Assembly: GCA_964554665.1 (NCBI GenBank) | Contig: CAZKPP010000002.1 | Span: 1-64,000 of the forward strand | DNA: 64,000 nucleotides | Origin: UBA3263 sp964554665 | Lineage (GTDB): Bacteria; Bacteroidota; Bacteroidia; Bacteroidales; Muribaculaceae | Direction: 5' to 3' | In this document: positions 7,665 to 16,681 of the stretch, piece by piece | How positions within the stretch are numbered: the first letter of the stretch is position 1 | Layout: each line of letters opens with the position of its first letter | Program-made: the position numbers and the translations under genes | The notes under the pieces: generated by a model | The model's database searches: none | Told to the model about the DNA's origin: nothing | What the model saw: only the letters and a program-made list of their open reading frames with translations

Positions 7665-10600
7665 TTAGCGTGAATATTGTTCAATTTCAGCGCCTATACC
7701 GGCGTTGTTTGTATCCTGCCATTTCAGCGGCGAAATCTTTTCCTGAATCTTCTGGAAAATCACAAAGAGCGCGGGCACGAATATCAGCTGCAGAATCATG
7801 CCGATGAGCATACCGCCGATAGAGCCGGTGCCGAGCGCGCGGTTACCGTTGGCGCCTACGCCGTGTGAGAACATCAGCGGCAGCAGACCGATAATCAGCG
7901 CGATAGAGGTCATGAGGATTGCACGCAGACGAGCCGATGCGCCCTGAATGGCGGCGTTAATGATGCTCATGCCGGTGCGGCGACGCTCAAGGGCGAACTC
8001 AACGATAAGAATGGCGTTTTTAGCCAGCAGACCAATCAGCATAATCAGCGCAATCTGGAAGTAGATATTGTTGGAGATGCTGAAAATCTGGGCGAACACA
8101 AACGAGCCCATCAGACCGAAGGGAATCGAAAGGATAACGGCAAACGGAACAATGTAGCTCTCATACTGAGCCGACAGCAGCAGGTAAACGAAGAGCAGAC
8201 AGAGGCCGAAGATAACGGCGGTTGAGTTCGACGACTGCTTCGATTCCTCGCGGGTCAGACCGGCATACTCATAGCCGAAGCCGGGAGGCAGGGTCTGGCG
8301 CGCAACCTGGGCAATGGCCTCAAGAGCCTGGCCCGACGAATAGCCGGGAGCGGGGTTGCCGGTAACGGCTATGGAGGTGAACATGTTGAAGCGGTTCAGA
8401 AGGTCGGGAGCGTAAGTCTTTTCGAGAGTTACGAAGTTGGCCACCGATGCCATCTGGCCGGTGCGGCTGTTGCGCACCTTAATCAGGTCGAGGGTTTCGG
8501 GGCTTACGCGCGACTCGGCGGGAGCCTGCATCATTACGCGATAGATTTTACCGAAGCGGTTGAAGTTCGAAACATACATACCGCCATAGTAGCCTTGCAG
8601 GGCAGTCAGAATCTGCTGCGGGCTGATGCCGGCCTGCTTAACCTTGGCAGCGTCGATGTCGACGCGATATTGCGGGAAGGTGGGGTTGAAGGTGGTATAT
8701 GCGGTCTGGATTTCCGGGCGCTGGTTGAGTTCGGCCAGGAAGTTCTGAACTATGGCATAGAACTCGTTAACGTCGCCGCCGGTTTTATCCTGCATCTTCA
8801 GTTCAAAACCGTTGGTTACGCCGAAACCGGAAATCATAGGCGGCGCAAAAGCAACCACACGGCCATCTTTAATAATCTGCGATGCGGCGCCGTAGACCTG
8901 GCCGAGAATGGCCTGCGAGCTTTCGGCCGACGAACGCTGGCTCCAGTTCTTGAGCTTGAGGATGAAAGTACCGTAGGTTGAGCCCTGGCCGGCGATAAAC
9001 GAGTAGCCGACAATCTGCTGGGCATATTCAACGGCCGGGATATGGCTTAGAATATCCTGAACCTGGTTCATTACTTCCATGGTGCGCTCCTGCGAGGTGC
9101 CCGGAGGCATGTCGACCATACAGAACAGTGTGCCGGTATCTTCGCTGGGCACGAGTTCGTTAGGCGTTGTCTTCATCAACCAAACCAGCACCACAATGCT
9201 GATAACCACGGCCACAAACGAGGTAACCTTATGGCGCATGAAGAAGTGCGAGCCTTTTTTATAGGTAACCTGCAGTTTCTCAAACGTGCGCTCGAAGGCA
9301 TCCTTAAACTTGCGCGAGAAGAGGCCGATCAGGGCGAATATTGCAACCACTACGGCAATGCAGCTAACGGTAACGTTATCGAAGTTATACCAGCCGAGAA
9401 CCATAAACACTATGGTGGCCAACAGCAGCAGCGTGGTTACCCACGCGGGGAACACGAAGCGGCTCTTCATCGACTTGGCCGCGCCGGCAACGTTCTCCTT
9501 AACGCGGGCGCCGAGGGTGGCGTTCGTCTCGTCTTCTTCGCCCTTATGCGGTTTGAGGAACACGGCGCAGAGGGCAGGCGACAGGGTCAAGGCGTTGATA
9601 GCCGAGAAGCCGATAGCCATAGCCATTGTCAGACCGAACTGGCGGTAGAACACGCCGGCGGTGCCCGACATGAAGCTCACGGGAATAAACACGAGCATCA
9701 TTACGAGGGTAATCGAAATGATAGCGCCGCCGATTTCGCCCATGGCGTCGATAGCGGCTTTGCGGGCGCTGCGGTAGCCAACGTCGAGTTTGGCATGCAC
9801 CGCCTCGACCACCACTATGGCGTCGTCGACCACAATCGCGATTGCCAGCACAAGAGCCGACAGGGTAATAAGGTTAATCGAGAAGCCGATCATCTTCATG
9901 CCGAAGAACGTGCCGACAAGGGCAACCGGAATGGCGATGGCGGGAATGATGGTAGAACGGATATCCTGCAGGAACAGATATGTTACCAGGAACACCAGAA
10001 TAAAGGCCTCGATAAGGGTTTGAATAACATGGTGAATCGACGCATAGAGGAAGTCGTTGTTATTCATCGGAATTGCGAAGTCGAGGCCCGGAGGCAGGTC
10101 AGCACGCATCTGGTCAACTACGTCCAGACAGTCGTTGATAATCTGGGTTGCATTGGAGCCGGGGGTCTGGAACACCATCGCAAACGACGAGCGATAGCCG
10201 TTGAGTTTGTTGGCAAAACCGTAGGTCACGCGGCCCATTTCAACGTCGGCAACATCCTTGAGATAAAGAACGTCGCCGTTGTCGGACGCGCGCACAACTA
10301 TGTTTTCAAACTCTTCGGGAGTTTGCAGACGGCCCTTGTAGCGAAGGGTGTACTCAAAGCTCTGGTTGCCCTGCTGACCGAACACACCCGGAGCAGCCTC
10401 AAGGTTCTGCTCGGCAATGGCGGCGGAAATGTCGGTCGGTTCAAGGCCATATTGCGCCATAACTTCCGGCTTAATCCAGATTCGCATGGAGTAGTCGGCC
10501 GACATGGCCATAACGTCGCCCACACCCGAAACGCGTTGCAGCTGCGGCACAACGTTAATTTTCATGTAGTTGTCGAGAAACTCAGGAGAATAAACGCCGG

Positions 10601-11039
10601 TGGTGTCATAAAGAGCCACACCCACGAGCATCGAGCTCTGGCGCTTTTTGGTGGTTACGCCCACCTTAACAACTTCGGAGGGCAACAGGTTAGTGGCGGC
10701 ACTCACGCGGTTCTGAACGTTAACCGCGGCCATGTCGGCGTTATAGCCCTGTTCGAAAGTAACGGTGATGGTTGCCGAGCCGTTGGAGGTTGCGCTCGAC
10801 TCCATATAGGTCATGCCTTCAACGCCGTTGATGCTCTCTTCAAGCGGTGCGATAACGGAGTTGAGCACCGCCTGGGCGTTGGCGCCCGGATATTGCGTAG
10901 ACACCGAAATGGTTGGCGGCGCAATGTCGGGGAATTGCGTGATGGGCAGCGACACAAGGCCGATCAAACCCAGCAGCACAATGAAAATTGAAATAACCGT
11001 CGACAGTACCGGACGGTTAATAAATCTCGAAAGGTTCAT
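7665..11039 (-). CDS. RND (HAE1/AcrB-family) efflux transporter with an enlarged central loop (1124 aa)
   Basis: Inner-membrane proton-driven drug/hydrophobic-compound pump. The paired aspartates of TM4 (IVVDDAIVVVEA) and the TM10 lysine (LLAKNAILIVEF) are present, as are the porter-domain signatures. At 1124 aa it is about 75 residues longer than AcrB. The extra part lies between TM6 and TM7 (about residues 505-590) and contains two additional hydrophobic stretches (about 532-552 and 556-577). The start overlaps the membrane-fusion gene stop by one base (TAATG), so the two are coupled. Substrates cannot be read from the sequence. Confidence 0.95.
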   Translation of the reverse strand: MNLSRFINRPVLSTVISIFIVLLGLIGLVSLPITQFPDIAPPTISVSTQYPGANAQAVLNSVIAPLEESINGVEGMTYMESSATSNGSATITVTFEQGYNADMAAVNVQNRVSAATNLLPSEVVKVGVTTKKRQSSMLVGVALYDTTGVYSPEFLDNYMKINVVPQLQRVSGVGDVMAMSADYSMRIWIKPEVMAQYGLEPTDISAAIAEQNLEAAPGVFGQQGNQSFEYTLRYKGRLQTPEEFENIVVRASDNGDVLYLKDVADVEMGRVTYGFANKLNGYRSSFAMVFQTPGSNATQIINDCLDVVDQMRADLPPGLDFAIPMNNNDFLYASIHHVIQTLIEAFILVFLVTYLFLQDIRSTIIPAIAIPVALVGTFFGMKMIGFSINLITLSALVLAIAIVVDDAIVVVEAVHAKLDVGYRSARKAAIDAMGEIGGAIISITLVMMLVFIPVSFMSGTAGVFYRQFGLTMAMAIGFSAINALTLSPALCAVFLKPHKGEEDETNATLGARVKENVAGAAKSMKSRFVFPAWVTTLLLLATIVFMVLGWYNFDNVTVSCIAVVVAIFALIGLFSRKFKDAFERTFEKLQVTYKKGSHFFMRHKVTSFVAVVISIVVLVWLMKTTPNELVPSEDTGTLFCMVDMPPGTSQERTMEVMNQVQDILSHIPAVEYAQQIVGYSFIAGQGSTYGTFILKLKNWSQRSSAESSQAILGQVYGAASQIIKDGRVVAFAPPMISGFGVTNGFELKMQDKTGGDVNEFYAIVQNFLAELNQRPEIQTAYTTFNPTFPQYRVDIDAAKVKQAGISPQQILTALQGYYGGMYVSNFNRFGKIYRVMMQAPAESRVSPETLDLIKVRNSRTGQMASVANFVTLEKTYAPDLLNRFNMFTSIAVTGNPAPGYSSGQALEAIAQVARQTLPPGFGYEYAGLTREESKQSSNSTAVIFGLCLLFVYLLLSAQYESYIVPFAVILSIPFGLMGSFVFAQIFSISNNIYFQIALIMLIGLLAKNAILIVEFALERRRTGMSIINAAIQGASARLRAILMTSIALIIGLLPLMFSHGVGANGNRALGTGSIGGMLIGMILQLIFVPALFVIFQKIQEKISPLKWQDTNNAGIGAEIEQYSR

Positions 11040-12187
11040 TATTTTTCTTGGGCAGGTTGTTCAATCGGTTGAATAGTCATGCCGGGGCGGGCTTTGGTGC
11101 CAACGCCTTCGGTAACGATGCGGTCGCCGGGCTTGAGGCCGTCGAGAACAACGTAGTTCTTGCCGTCCTGCTCGGGAGCAACGGTGATGGTTTGCTGGCT
11201 GAGGGTGTTATCCTTATCGAGCACGAGAACATATTTCATGCCCTGGATTTCGCCGGTAGCCTTCTGGGGAATGACAACAACGTCGGTAAACGTAATCGGA
11301 ACGATAACGGTGCCGGTAGAGCCGGAGCGGAGTACGCCGTTCTCGTTGTTGAACAGCGCACGCACGGTGCTGGCGCCGGTAGCTGCGTCGATTACGCCGC
11401 TAACGGTGGCAACCTTACCCTTTTGGGCATAAATGGCGCCGTTGGCGAGCTTGAGCTCAACTTCGGGCATCTTGGCAATAGCTGCGTTGAGCGAAATCGC
11501 GCCGCCGTCGGTCATGTCGAGAATCTGGCGTTCGGTCAGCGAGAAGTAGGCATAAACCTGCGCATTGTCGCTGACGGTGGTCAGGGCGGTCGACGGCGAT
11601 GCCAGCGCACCTACGCGCAACGGAATCGAGCCGACAACGCCGCTCGACGGAGCGGTAACTTCAGTGTAGCTGAGGTTTTTGAGGGCGTTGGTAAGGCCGG
11701 CCTGAGCCTGGGCGAGCTGAGCCCGGGCCTGGGCAAGCTGGTTTTCGGAAATCTGCATGGCATGCTCCGAAATAATGTTCTTATCGCGCAGGGCACGGTT
11801 GGAGTTCACGGAAATCTGGGCGGTTTCTACTGCGGTTTTTGCAACGTTGACTGAGGCGCGGGCCTGGTCAACGGCTGCCTGATAGGGAACCTGGTCGATG
11901 GTAAAGAGCACCTGACCTTTGCTTACGGTGGCGCCTTCGTCGACATGAACGGCAACGATATTGCCGCTGATCATGGGACGCACGTCAATGTCGGTTTTGC
12001 CCTTGATAGTTGCGGGATACTGATTGTCGAGGGTAATATCGCTCGTTGCGATAGTTTCCACGGCCAGGGCCGGAGCCTGCTGAGCTGCCGCTGCGGCCTT
12101 GTCATTCTTGCTTCCGCAGCCGGTCATCACTGAAAATGCGGACAAAACCACCGCGGTCAGTCCGAAGTTTCTGAAATTTAGCTTCAT
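11039..12187 (-). CDS. RND efflux periplasmic adaptor (membrane fusion protein, AcrA family)
   Basis: Links the RND pump to the outer-membrane channel. The N-terminus is a lipoprotein signal (lipobox MTGC, Cys at about residue 24), followed by a biotinyl-lipoyl-like half (DVRPMISGNIVAVHV), a long alpha-hairpin rich in Ala/Gln (about residues 85-160), the second lipoyl half and a beta-barrel domain. I start at the ATG at 12187: an in-frame ATG at 12217 falls inside the TAACTTTG promoter element at 12215-12222 and cannot be in the transcript. It is the first gene of the operon, which may extend through the LpxA-like and flippase genes. Confidence 0.93.
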   Translation of the reverse strand: MKLNFRNFGLTAVVLSAFSVMTGCGSKNDKAAAAAQQAPALAVETIATSDITLDNQYPATIKGKTDIDVRPMISGNIVAVHVDEGATVSKGQVLFTIDQVPYQAAVDQARASVNVAKTAVETAQISVNSNRALRDKNIISEHAMQISENQLAQARAQLAQAQAGLTNALKNLSYTEVTAPSSGVVGSIPLRVGALASPSTALTTVSDNAQVYAYFSLTERQILDMTDGGAISLNAAIAKMPEVELKLANGAIYAQKGKVATVSGVIDAATGASTVRALFNNENGVLRSGSTGTVIVPITFTDVVVIPQKATGEIQGMKYVLVLDKDNTLSQQTITVAPEQDGKNYVVLDGLKPGDRIVTEGVGTKARPGMTIQPIEQPAQEK

Positions 12188-12214
12188 AAATATAACAGTT
12201 GATAAATTACCCCG

Positions 12215-12222
12215 CAAAGTTA
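12215..12222 (-). promoter_or_regulatory. Bacteroidetes -7 element (TAACTTTG) for the efflux operon
   Basis: CAAAGTTA on the plus strand is TAACTTTG on the minus strand, 28 bases before the adaptor ATG at 12187. No clear -33 TTTG. No local regulator gene was seen next to the operon. Confidence 0.65.
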
Positions 12223-12393
12223 ATCAATTTTATTGAGATTTCTATGTTTTACAACATATAAAATTCGCCCTTTTTACCACTTTTTCCTGCCGATTCGACC
12301 TTTTGGCCACTCATTCCTACTTTTGGCAAAATCGGGCAACGGCCGGGGTTGGCAACCCTCGCTGCGGGTTTCGCCGCCCTTTCAGCCCCTAAA

Positions 12394-12425
12394 TTTGTGA
12401 AAACGAATTGTTTTTCGTAACTTTG
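12394..12425 (+). promoter_or_regulatory. Bacteroidetes promoter (TTTG-N20-TAACTTTG) for the sialidase gene
   Basis: TTTG at 12394-12397 and TAACTTTG at 12418-12425 at the preferred 20-base spacing, 34 bases before the ATG at 12460. Confidence 0.8.
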
Positions 12426-12459
12426 AGCCATATTATTCCATCATTTCACCTTAACTTTT

Positions 12460-15297
12460 ATGCGTAAACTTCTTTTTGCCGCCTGCCTGGGCATTGCCGC
12501 GAGCGCAGTTGCCGGCCCCGTGGAGCCGACCACGATTACCAACGGCTCTTTCGCTCCGACAACCAAGTGGTATACCATGCAGATCACCGCTTCAGGTTAC
12601 TATCTCACCGATGTAGAAATCGACGGCCACATGCCGCTGAACCGCACCACACCGACGCTCAGCTACGGCGAACAATGGTGTTTTGTAGGCGACGACACTG
12701 ACGGCTACACAATTTATAACCGCGCCACCGGCACCGGAAAATCCCTGGCCGGCCCCATCGCGCCATCGGGCGAAACCGGCCTTACCGGCTACGTAACCCT
12801 CAAAGCTCCCGGCGTTCAAGGCCAATGCTATAAATGGGTATTCTCCGAGAGCAGCCACATCATCGGCGGTTACTACATGGCCGAAGTAGGCTATCCGAAT
12901 AACCGCGTCAATAACCGCGGCAACATTCTCGCCTTCTGGACATCAGGCGCAGATGCCGGTTCGTCGATTGTGTTTAAACAAGTGGCCCACCCTACCGTTA
13001 CAGATGGTGTTATGGTTGTTCAAACCGATCCGCTTGTCACCCTCAGCGGCGATGCGCCGATTACCACTAACCCCGACGGCACAGTAACCCTGGGCGCCGG
13101 AACATATTATTTCTCCACCCCCGAAGGCCAGTTCGTCAACACAGCCACTATTCTCGCCCCCGACGGCACCTCAAAAACCATTCGCGGGCGCGGCGAAAGC
13201 AACGCTCAGCTTCCGGTTGTAGGCCCGATGACCATCGAAGCCATTTCGGTTTCGCTCAACAACGCCCTCGCCCAGCCCGAAAAAGGCTACATAGTGTTCC
13301 GCTACGACGGCACCCCGGGGTACAACATCGTTTACCGCATTCCGGCCATAACCACCGTGGCCGCCGGGCCGCACAAGGGTCGCCTCGTTGCCGTTAACGA
13401 CTACCGCTACTGCGGCGGCGACATAGGCGGCGGACGCATTGACCTCTACATGAGCTACTCCGACGACAACGGCCAAACCTGGTCGGTTCCCGACGTATGC
13501 CGCAACGCCGAAGGCAAACCCGTGGCCCAAGGCACCGGCGCAGCCACTCCCCAAGGCACCAAACAGAGCGTAACCAACCTCGACTGCGGCTTCGGCGACC
13601 CCGCAATCGTTTCCGACCGCGAAACCGGCGAAATCCTCATGGTTGCCTGCGCCGGCCGCATGAACTTCTTCAACTCGCGTCGCGACGACCCTCAGCCCTC
13701 GGCACGCTGGTGGAGCACCGACGGCGGCATGACCTGGACCGAGCCCGACTTCGGCCAGTGGGAACAGATTTATGCGCTGTTTGACGACAATTGCGCCGCC
13801 GGCTATATCGACAGCCAGTTCATCGGCTCGGGCCGCATGGTGCAGAGCTCGCGCGTTAAAGTCGGCGACTACTATCGCGTATATTGCGTTATGAGCGGCC
13901 GCAACGTTGCCGCCAACAACGTTTCAAACTGGGTGCTTTACTCCGACGACTTCGGCCGCAACTGGCACATTCTCGGCGACCCGATGAACCCCGCGGTTTC
14001 GGCCGGCGCCGACGAGCCCAAATGCGAAGAGCTGCCCGACGGCTCGATTCTGCTTGCAGCCCGCGGCAATGGCGGCGGACGTAACTTCAACGTGTTCCAC
14101 TACACCGACATCGAAAAAGCTCAGGGCCGCTGGGGCACTCACATCAACACCAACCTCGGCACCGGCCACGGCATCAACGCCTGCAACGGTGAAATCATGA
14201 TTGTTCCGGTTGAAAACACCGCTACCGGCCAGAAGGCCTACATGGCTATCCAGTCGTTTACCAACTCCACCACGCGCGAAAAAGTTTCGCTGGCATGGAA
14301 AGTGCTGGCCTCGGCAAGCGACTTCGACGAGCCCGCGGACTTCAACACCTGGAACGGCTTCTTTGAACTCACCCCGAACTCTTCGGGCTACTCAACCATG
14401 ACCTGGCAGGACGACAATGCCCTGGGCGTTCTCTACGAAGAAACTCTGGTTGCCGGCAAAGCTTACTGCGAAGTTTATCAGCGCGTAACCATCGAAGAGA
14501 TGACCGACGGTCAATGGAAATATGCCCCCGACACCGACAAAACAACTGCTTCTGCCCTCCAGGCAGAGGCAGTTGCCAATCTCCTTGCCGGCACCGACGG
14601 CGCCGACCCCAACGTGGTTGGCAACATCTCCGCCGAAGGCAAGCAGATGCTGATCCAAGGCGCCAGCGACTATAACGCCAACCCCGGCGACGCAGCATAC
14701 GCCGACCTTTTCAGCATCTACCTCGACGAAAACAATGTTAACCTCCCCGTTGCCGGCGGCATCTACACTTTTCTCTCCGACTCAAAAACCATCAGCAATT
14801 ATCCCAAAGAGGACCGCTGGCTCAACTGCAACAATTCAACCCTTGCTATCGGCTCTACCGCCGACCGCTTCGAGCTGATGCGCGACGACAACAACACATT
14901 CTTAATCTTCAACCAGGCCGCAAAGCGCTACATCAAGGCCACTCCCCAGCAACGCGAAACCGCAATACCCGTCAGCACCAACGTTGACGAAGCCGGCAAA
15001 TACACCTTTAAAGTAACTCCCGGCCAGGTGTCGATTGTCAGCACCGAGCCCGGCGACGCAAGCCTTCCGGCCATTCACATGAGCCAGGGCCAGAAACCTG
15101 TAATCTGGACCATCGACGCCCCCGCATCGAAGTGGGTAATGACCCTCGTTGACCGCCTGAACGTGTCAATCAGCGAGCTCAGCGCCGACGCAGCTGCCGC
15201 TACCACAACCGTTTACGACCTCATGGGCCGCCAGGCATCTACTCTCAAACCGGGCAACATCTACATTTCAGGCAATCAAAAATTCATTGCCCGCTAA
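12460..15297 (+). CDS. Secreted exo-alpha-sialidase (GH33-type) with C-terminal tail (945 aa)
   Basis: Predicted to release terminal sialic acid from host glycans outside the cell or at its surface. A signal peptide (residues 1-18) is followed by an N-terminal region of about 265 residues, then the sialidase propeller. YRIP at 292-295 contains the conserved Arg of the FRIP motif. Asp boxes are SDDNGQTW (334-341), STDGGMTW (419-426) and SDDFGRNW (495-502). A further C-terminal region (about 690-915) ends in TVYDLMGRQ and IYISGNQKF, a tail resembling those of other secreted proteins in this window. No transport or catabolism genes for sialic acid flank it. The flanking parts may bind carbohydrate, but I recognise no specific family. 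Confidence 0.88.
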   Translation: MRKLLFAACLGIAASAVAGPVEPTTITNGSFAPTTKWYTMQITASGYYLTDVEIDGHMPLNRTTPTLSYGEQWCFVGDDTDGYTIYNRATGTGKSLAGPIAPSGETGLTGYVTLKAPGVQGQCYKWVFSESSHIIGGYYMAEVGYPNNRVNNRGNILAFWTSGADAGSSIVFKQVAHPTVTDGVMVVQTDPLVTLSGDAPITTNPDGTVTLGAGTYYFSTPEGQFVNTATILAPDGTSKTIRGRGESNAQLPVVGPMTIEAISVSLNNALAQPEKGYIVFRYDGTPGYNIVYRIPAITTVAAGPHKGRLVAVNDYRYCGGDIGGGRIDLYMSYSDDNGQTWSVPDVCRNAEGKPVAQGTGAATPQGTKQSVTNLDCGFGDPAIVSDRETGEILMVACAGRMNFFNSRRDDPQPSARWWSTDGGMTWTEPDFGQWEQIYALFDDNCAAGYIDSQFIGSGRMVQSSRVKVGDYYRVYCVMSGRNVAANNVSNWVLYSDDFGRNWHILGDPMNPAVSAGADEPKCEELPDGSILLAARGNGGGRNFNVFHYTDIEKAQGRWGTHINTNLGTGHGINACNGEIMIVPVENTATGQKAYMAIQSFTNSTTREKVSLAWKVLASASDFDEPADFNTWNGFFELTPNSSGYSTMTWQDDNALGVLYEETLVAGKAYCEVYQRVTIEEMTDGQWKYAPDTDKTTASALQAEAVANLLAGTDGADPNVVGNISAEGKQMLIQGASDYNANPGDAAYADLFSIYLDENNVNLPVAGGIYTFLSDSKTISNYPKEDRWLNCNNSTLAIGSTADRFELMRDDNNTFLIFNQAAKRYIKATPQQRETAIPVSTNVDEAGKYTFKVTPGQVSIVSTEPGDASLPAIHMSQGQKPVIWTIDAPASKWVMTLVDRLNVSISELSADAAAATTTVYDLMGRQASTLKPGNIYISGNQKFIAR

Positions 15298-15325
15298 ACA
15301 CCAAATAATTTTTTTAACAGAAAAA

Positions 15326-15357
15326 TTTGGTGGATTAAAAAATCCTTTGTAACTTTG
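15326..15357 (+). promoter_or_regulatory. Bacteroidetes promoter (TTTG-N20-TAACTTTG) for tRNA-His
   Basis: TTTG at 15326-15329 and TAACTTTG at 15350-15357 with 20 bases between, 44 bases before the tRNA. I see no second promoter between the tRNA and tgt. Confidence 0.8.
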
Positions 15358-15401
15358 CAGTCGCAAAAGCCCCCTCCACCGTGTGGGTCGCTATAATAGA
15401 T

Positions 15402-15476
<75 letters not shown>

Positions 15477-15496
15477 CCCTAAAAACATTATCAACC

Positions 15497-15531
15497 GCCG
15501 GAGGCCTTAAATCAAGCTTCCGGCTTTTTTT
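15497..15531 (+). terminator. Terminator-like hairpin between tRNA-His and tgt
   Basis: GCCGGAGGC (15497-15505) pairs with GCTTCCGGC (15516-15524) with one G-T pair, followed by seven T (15525-15531). It ends two bases before the tgt ATG, so any transcript carrying tgt from the tRNA promoter must read through it. Confidence 0.8.
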
Positions 15532-15533
15532 AT

Positions 15534-16664
15534 ATGAAATTCGACCTTCAGGCAACGGCCCCGGGCTCTAACGCCCGCGCCGGAGTTATACACACCGACC
15601 ACGGCGACATTCAAACGCCCATATTCATGCCCGTCGGCACCGTCGGGGCCATCAAGGCCGTGCACTTCACCGAAATGAAGGAGCAGGTTAAGGCCCAGAT
15701 TATTCTCGGCAACACCTATCATCTCTATCTCCGCCCCGGCACCGAAGTGCTCCGCGCCGCCGGCGGCCTCCACAAATTCAACGGCTGGGACCGCCCGATT
15801 CTAACCGACAGCGGCGGCTTCCAGGTGTTTTCGCTCGCCGACAACCGCAAGCTAACCGAAGAGGGCGCCCACTTCCGCAGCCACATCGACGGCTCCCGCC
15901 ATCTGTTCACCCCCGAAAAGGTGGTCGACATTCAGCGCACCATCGGCTCCGACATAATGATGGCGCTCGACGAATGCCCGCCCGGCAAGAGCGACTTCCG
16001 CTATGCGGCCAACTCGCTCGACCTGACCATGCGCTGGCTCCACCGCGGCTGGAAGCGATTCAAGGAAACCGAATGCCCCTACGGATACTCGCAAACGTTC
16101 TTCCCCATAGTTCAGGGATGCACCTACCCCGAACTGCGCCGCCGCGCGGCATCGGAAGTTGCCGAACTCGGCGCCGAGGGCAACGCCATAGGCGGCCTGG
16201 CCGTGGGCGAGCCCACAGAGGTTATGTATGAAATGATTGAGGTTGTCAACGAAATCCTCCCTGCCGACCGTCCCCGCTACCTCATGGGCGTCGGCACACC
16301 CGCCAACATTCTTGAAGCCATCGACCGCGGGGTAGACATGATGGATTGCGTGATGCCCACCCGCAACGGCCGCAACGGCATGCTCTTTACCGACCACGGC
16401 ATCATGAACATGCGCAACGCAAAGTGGGCCACCGACTTTTCGCCGATTCAGGAAGATGGCGCCGCAGAGGTTGACCGCATATACTCCAAGGCCTATCTGC
16501 GCCACCTTTTCCACGCCCAGGAAATCCTGGCCATGCAGATTGCCTCGATTCATAACCTTGCATTCTATCTGAGCCTCGTAGGCCAGGCACGCGAGCATAT
16601 CCTTGCCGGCGACTTTGCCCAATGGAAAGCCCGCAAGGTTGAAGAAATCACCCGTCGCCTATAA
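15534..16664 (+). CDS. tgt: Queuine/preQ1 tRNA-ribosyltransferase (tRNA-guanine transglycosylase)
   Basis: Exchanges the anticodon G34 of tRNAs with GUN anticodons (His, Asp, Asn, Tyr) for a queuosine precursor. Signatures present include PIFMPVGTVG (about 30-39), ILTDSGGFQVFSL, GGLAVGEP and DMMDCVMPTRNGRNG (the catalytic Asp region). The C-terminal zinc site looks altered: where the family has C-x-C-x-x-C before 'YSkAYLrHL', this protein has GAAEVD, although the later His (IHNL) is kept. The start immediately follows a terminator-like hairpin, leaving no room for a normal ribosome site outside it. It is 376 aa, the normal length, and is followed 17 bases later by an LptF/G-type gene. Confidence 0.95.
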   Translation: MKFDLQATAPGSNARAGVIHTDHGDIQTPIFMPVGTVGAIKAVHFTEMKEQVKAQIILGNTYHLYLRPGTEVLRAAGGLHKFNGWDRPILTDSGGFQVFSLADNRKLTEEGAHFRSHIDGSRHLFTPEKVVDIQRTIGSDIMMALDECPPGKSDFRYAANSLDLTMRWLHRGWKRFKETECPYGYSQTFFPIVQGCTYPELRRRAASEVAELGAEGNAIGGLAVGEPTEVMYEMIEVVNEILPADRPRYLMGVGTPANILEAIDRGVDMMDCVMPTRNGRNGMLFTDHGIMNMRNAKWATDFSPIQEDGAAEVDRIYSKAYLRHLFHAQEILAMQIASIHNLAFYLSLVGQAREHILAGDFAQWKARKVEEITRRL

Positions 16665-16681
16665 TCCCCCGATTCAGCGCA

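Noticed and set aside
9231..10991. Long open frame (586 codons) on the plus strand opposite the RND pump gene
   Set aside because: It is a mirror of a strongly codon-biased real gene, rich in His/Gly/Asn, without any known domain or promoter.
12249..12431. Minus-strand open frame of 60 codons between the efflux operon and the sialidase
   Set aside because: It overlaps the sialidase promoter, has no similarity I recognise and no promoter of its own.
15301..15330. A+T-rich inverted repeat after the sialidase considered as its terminator
   Set aside because: CCAAAT/ATTTGG is only six pairs with long A/T runs, too weak to call; it also overlaps the tRNA promoter.
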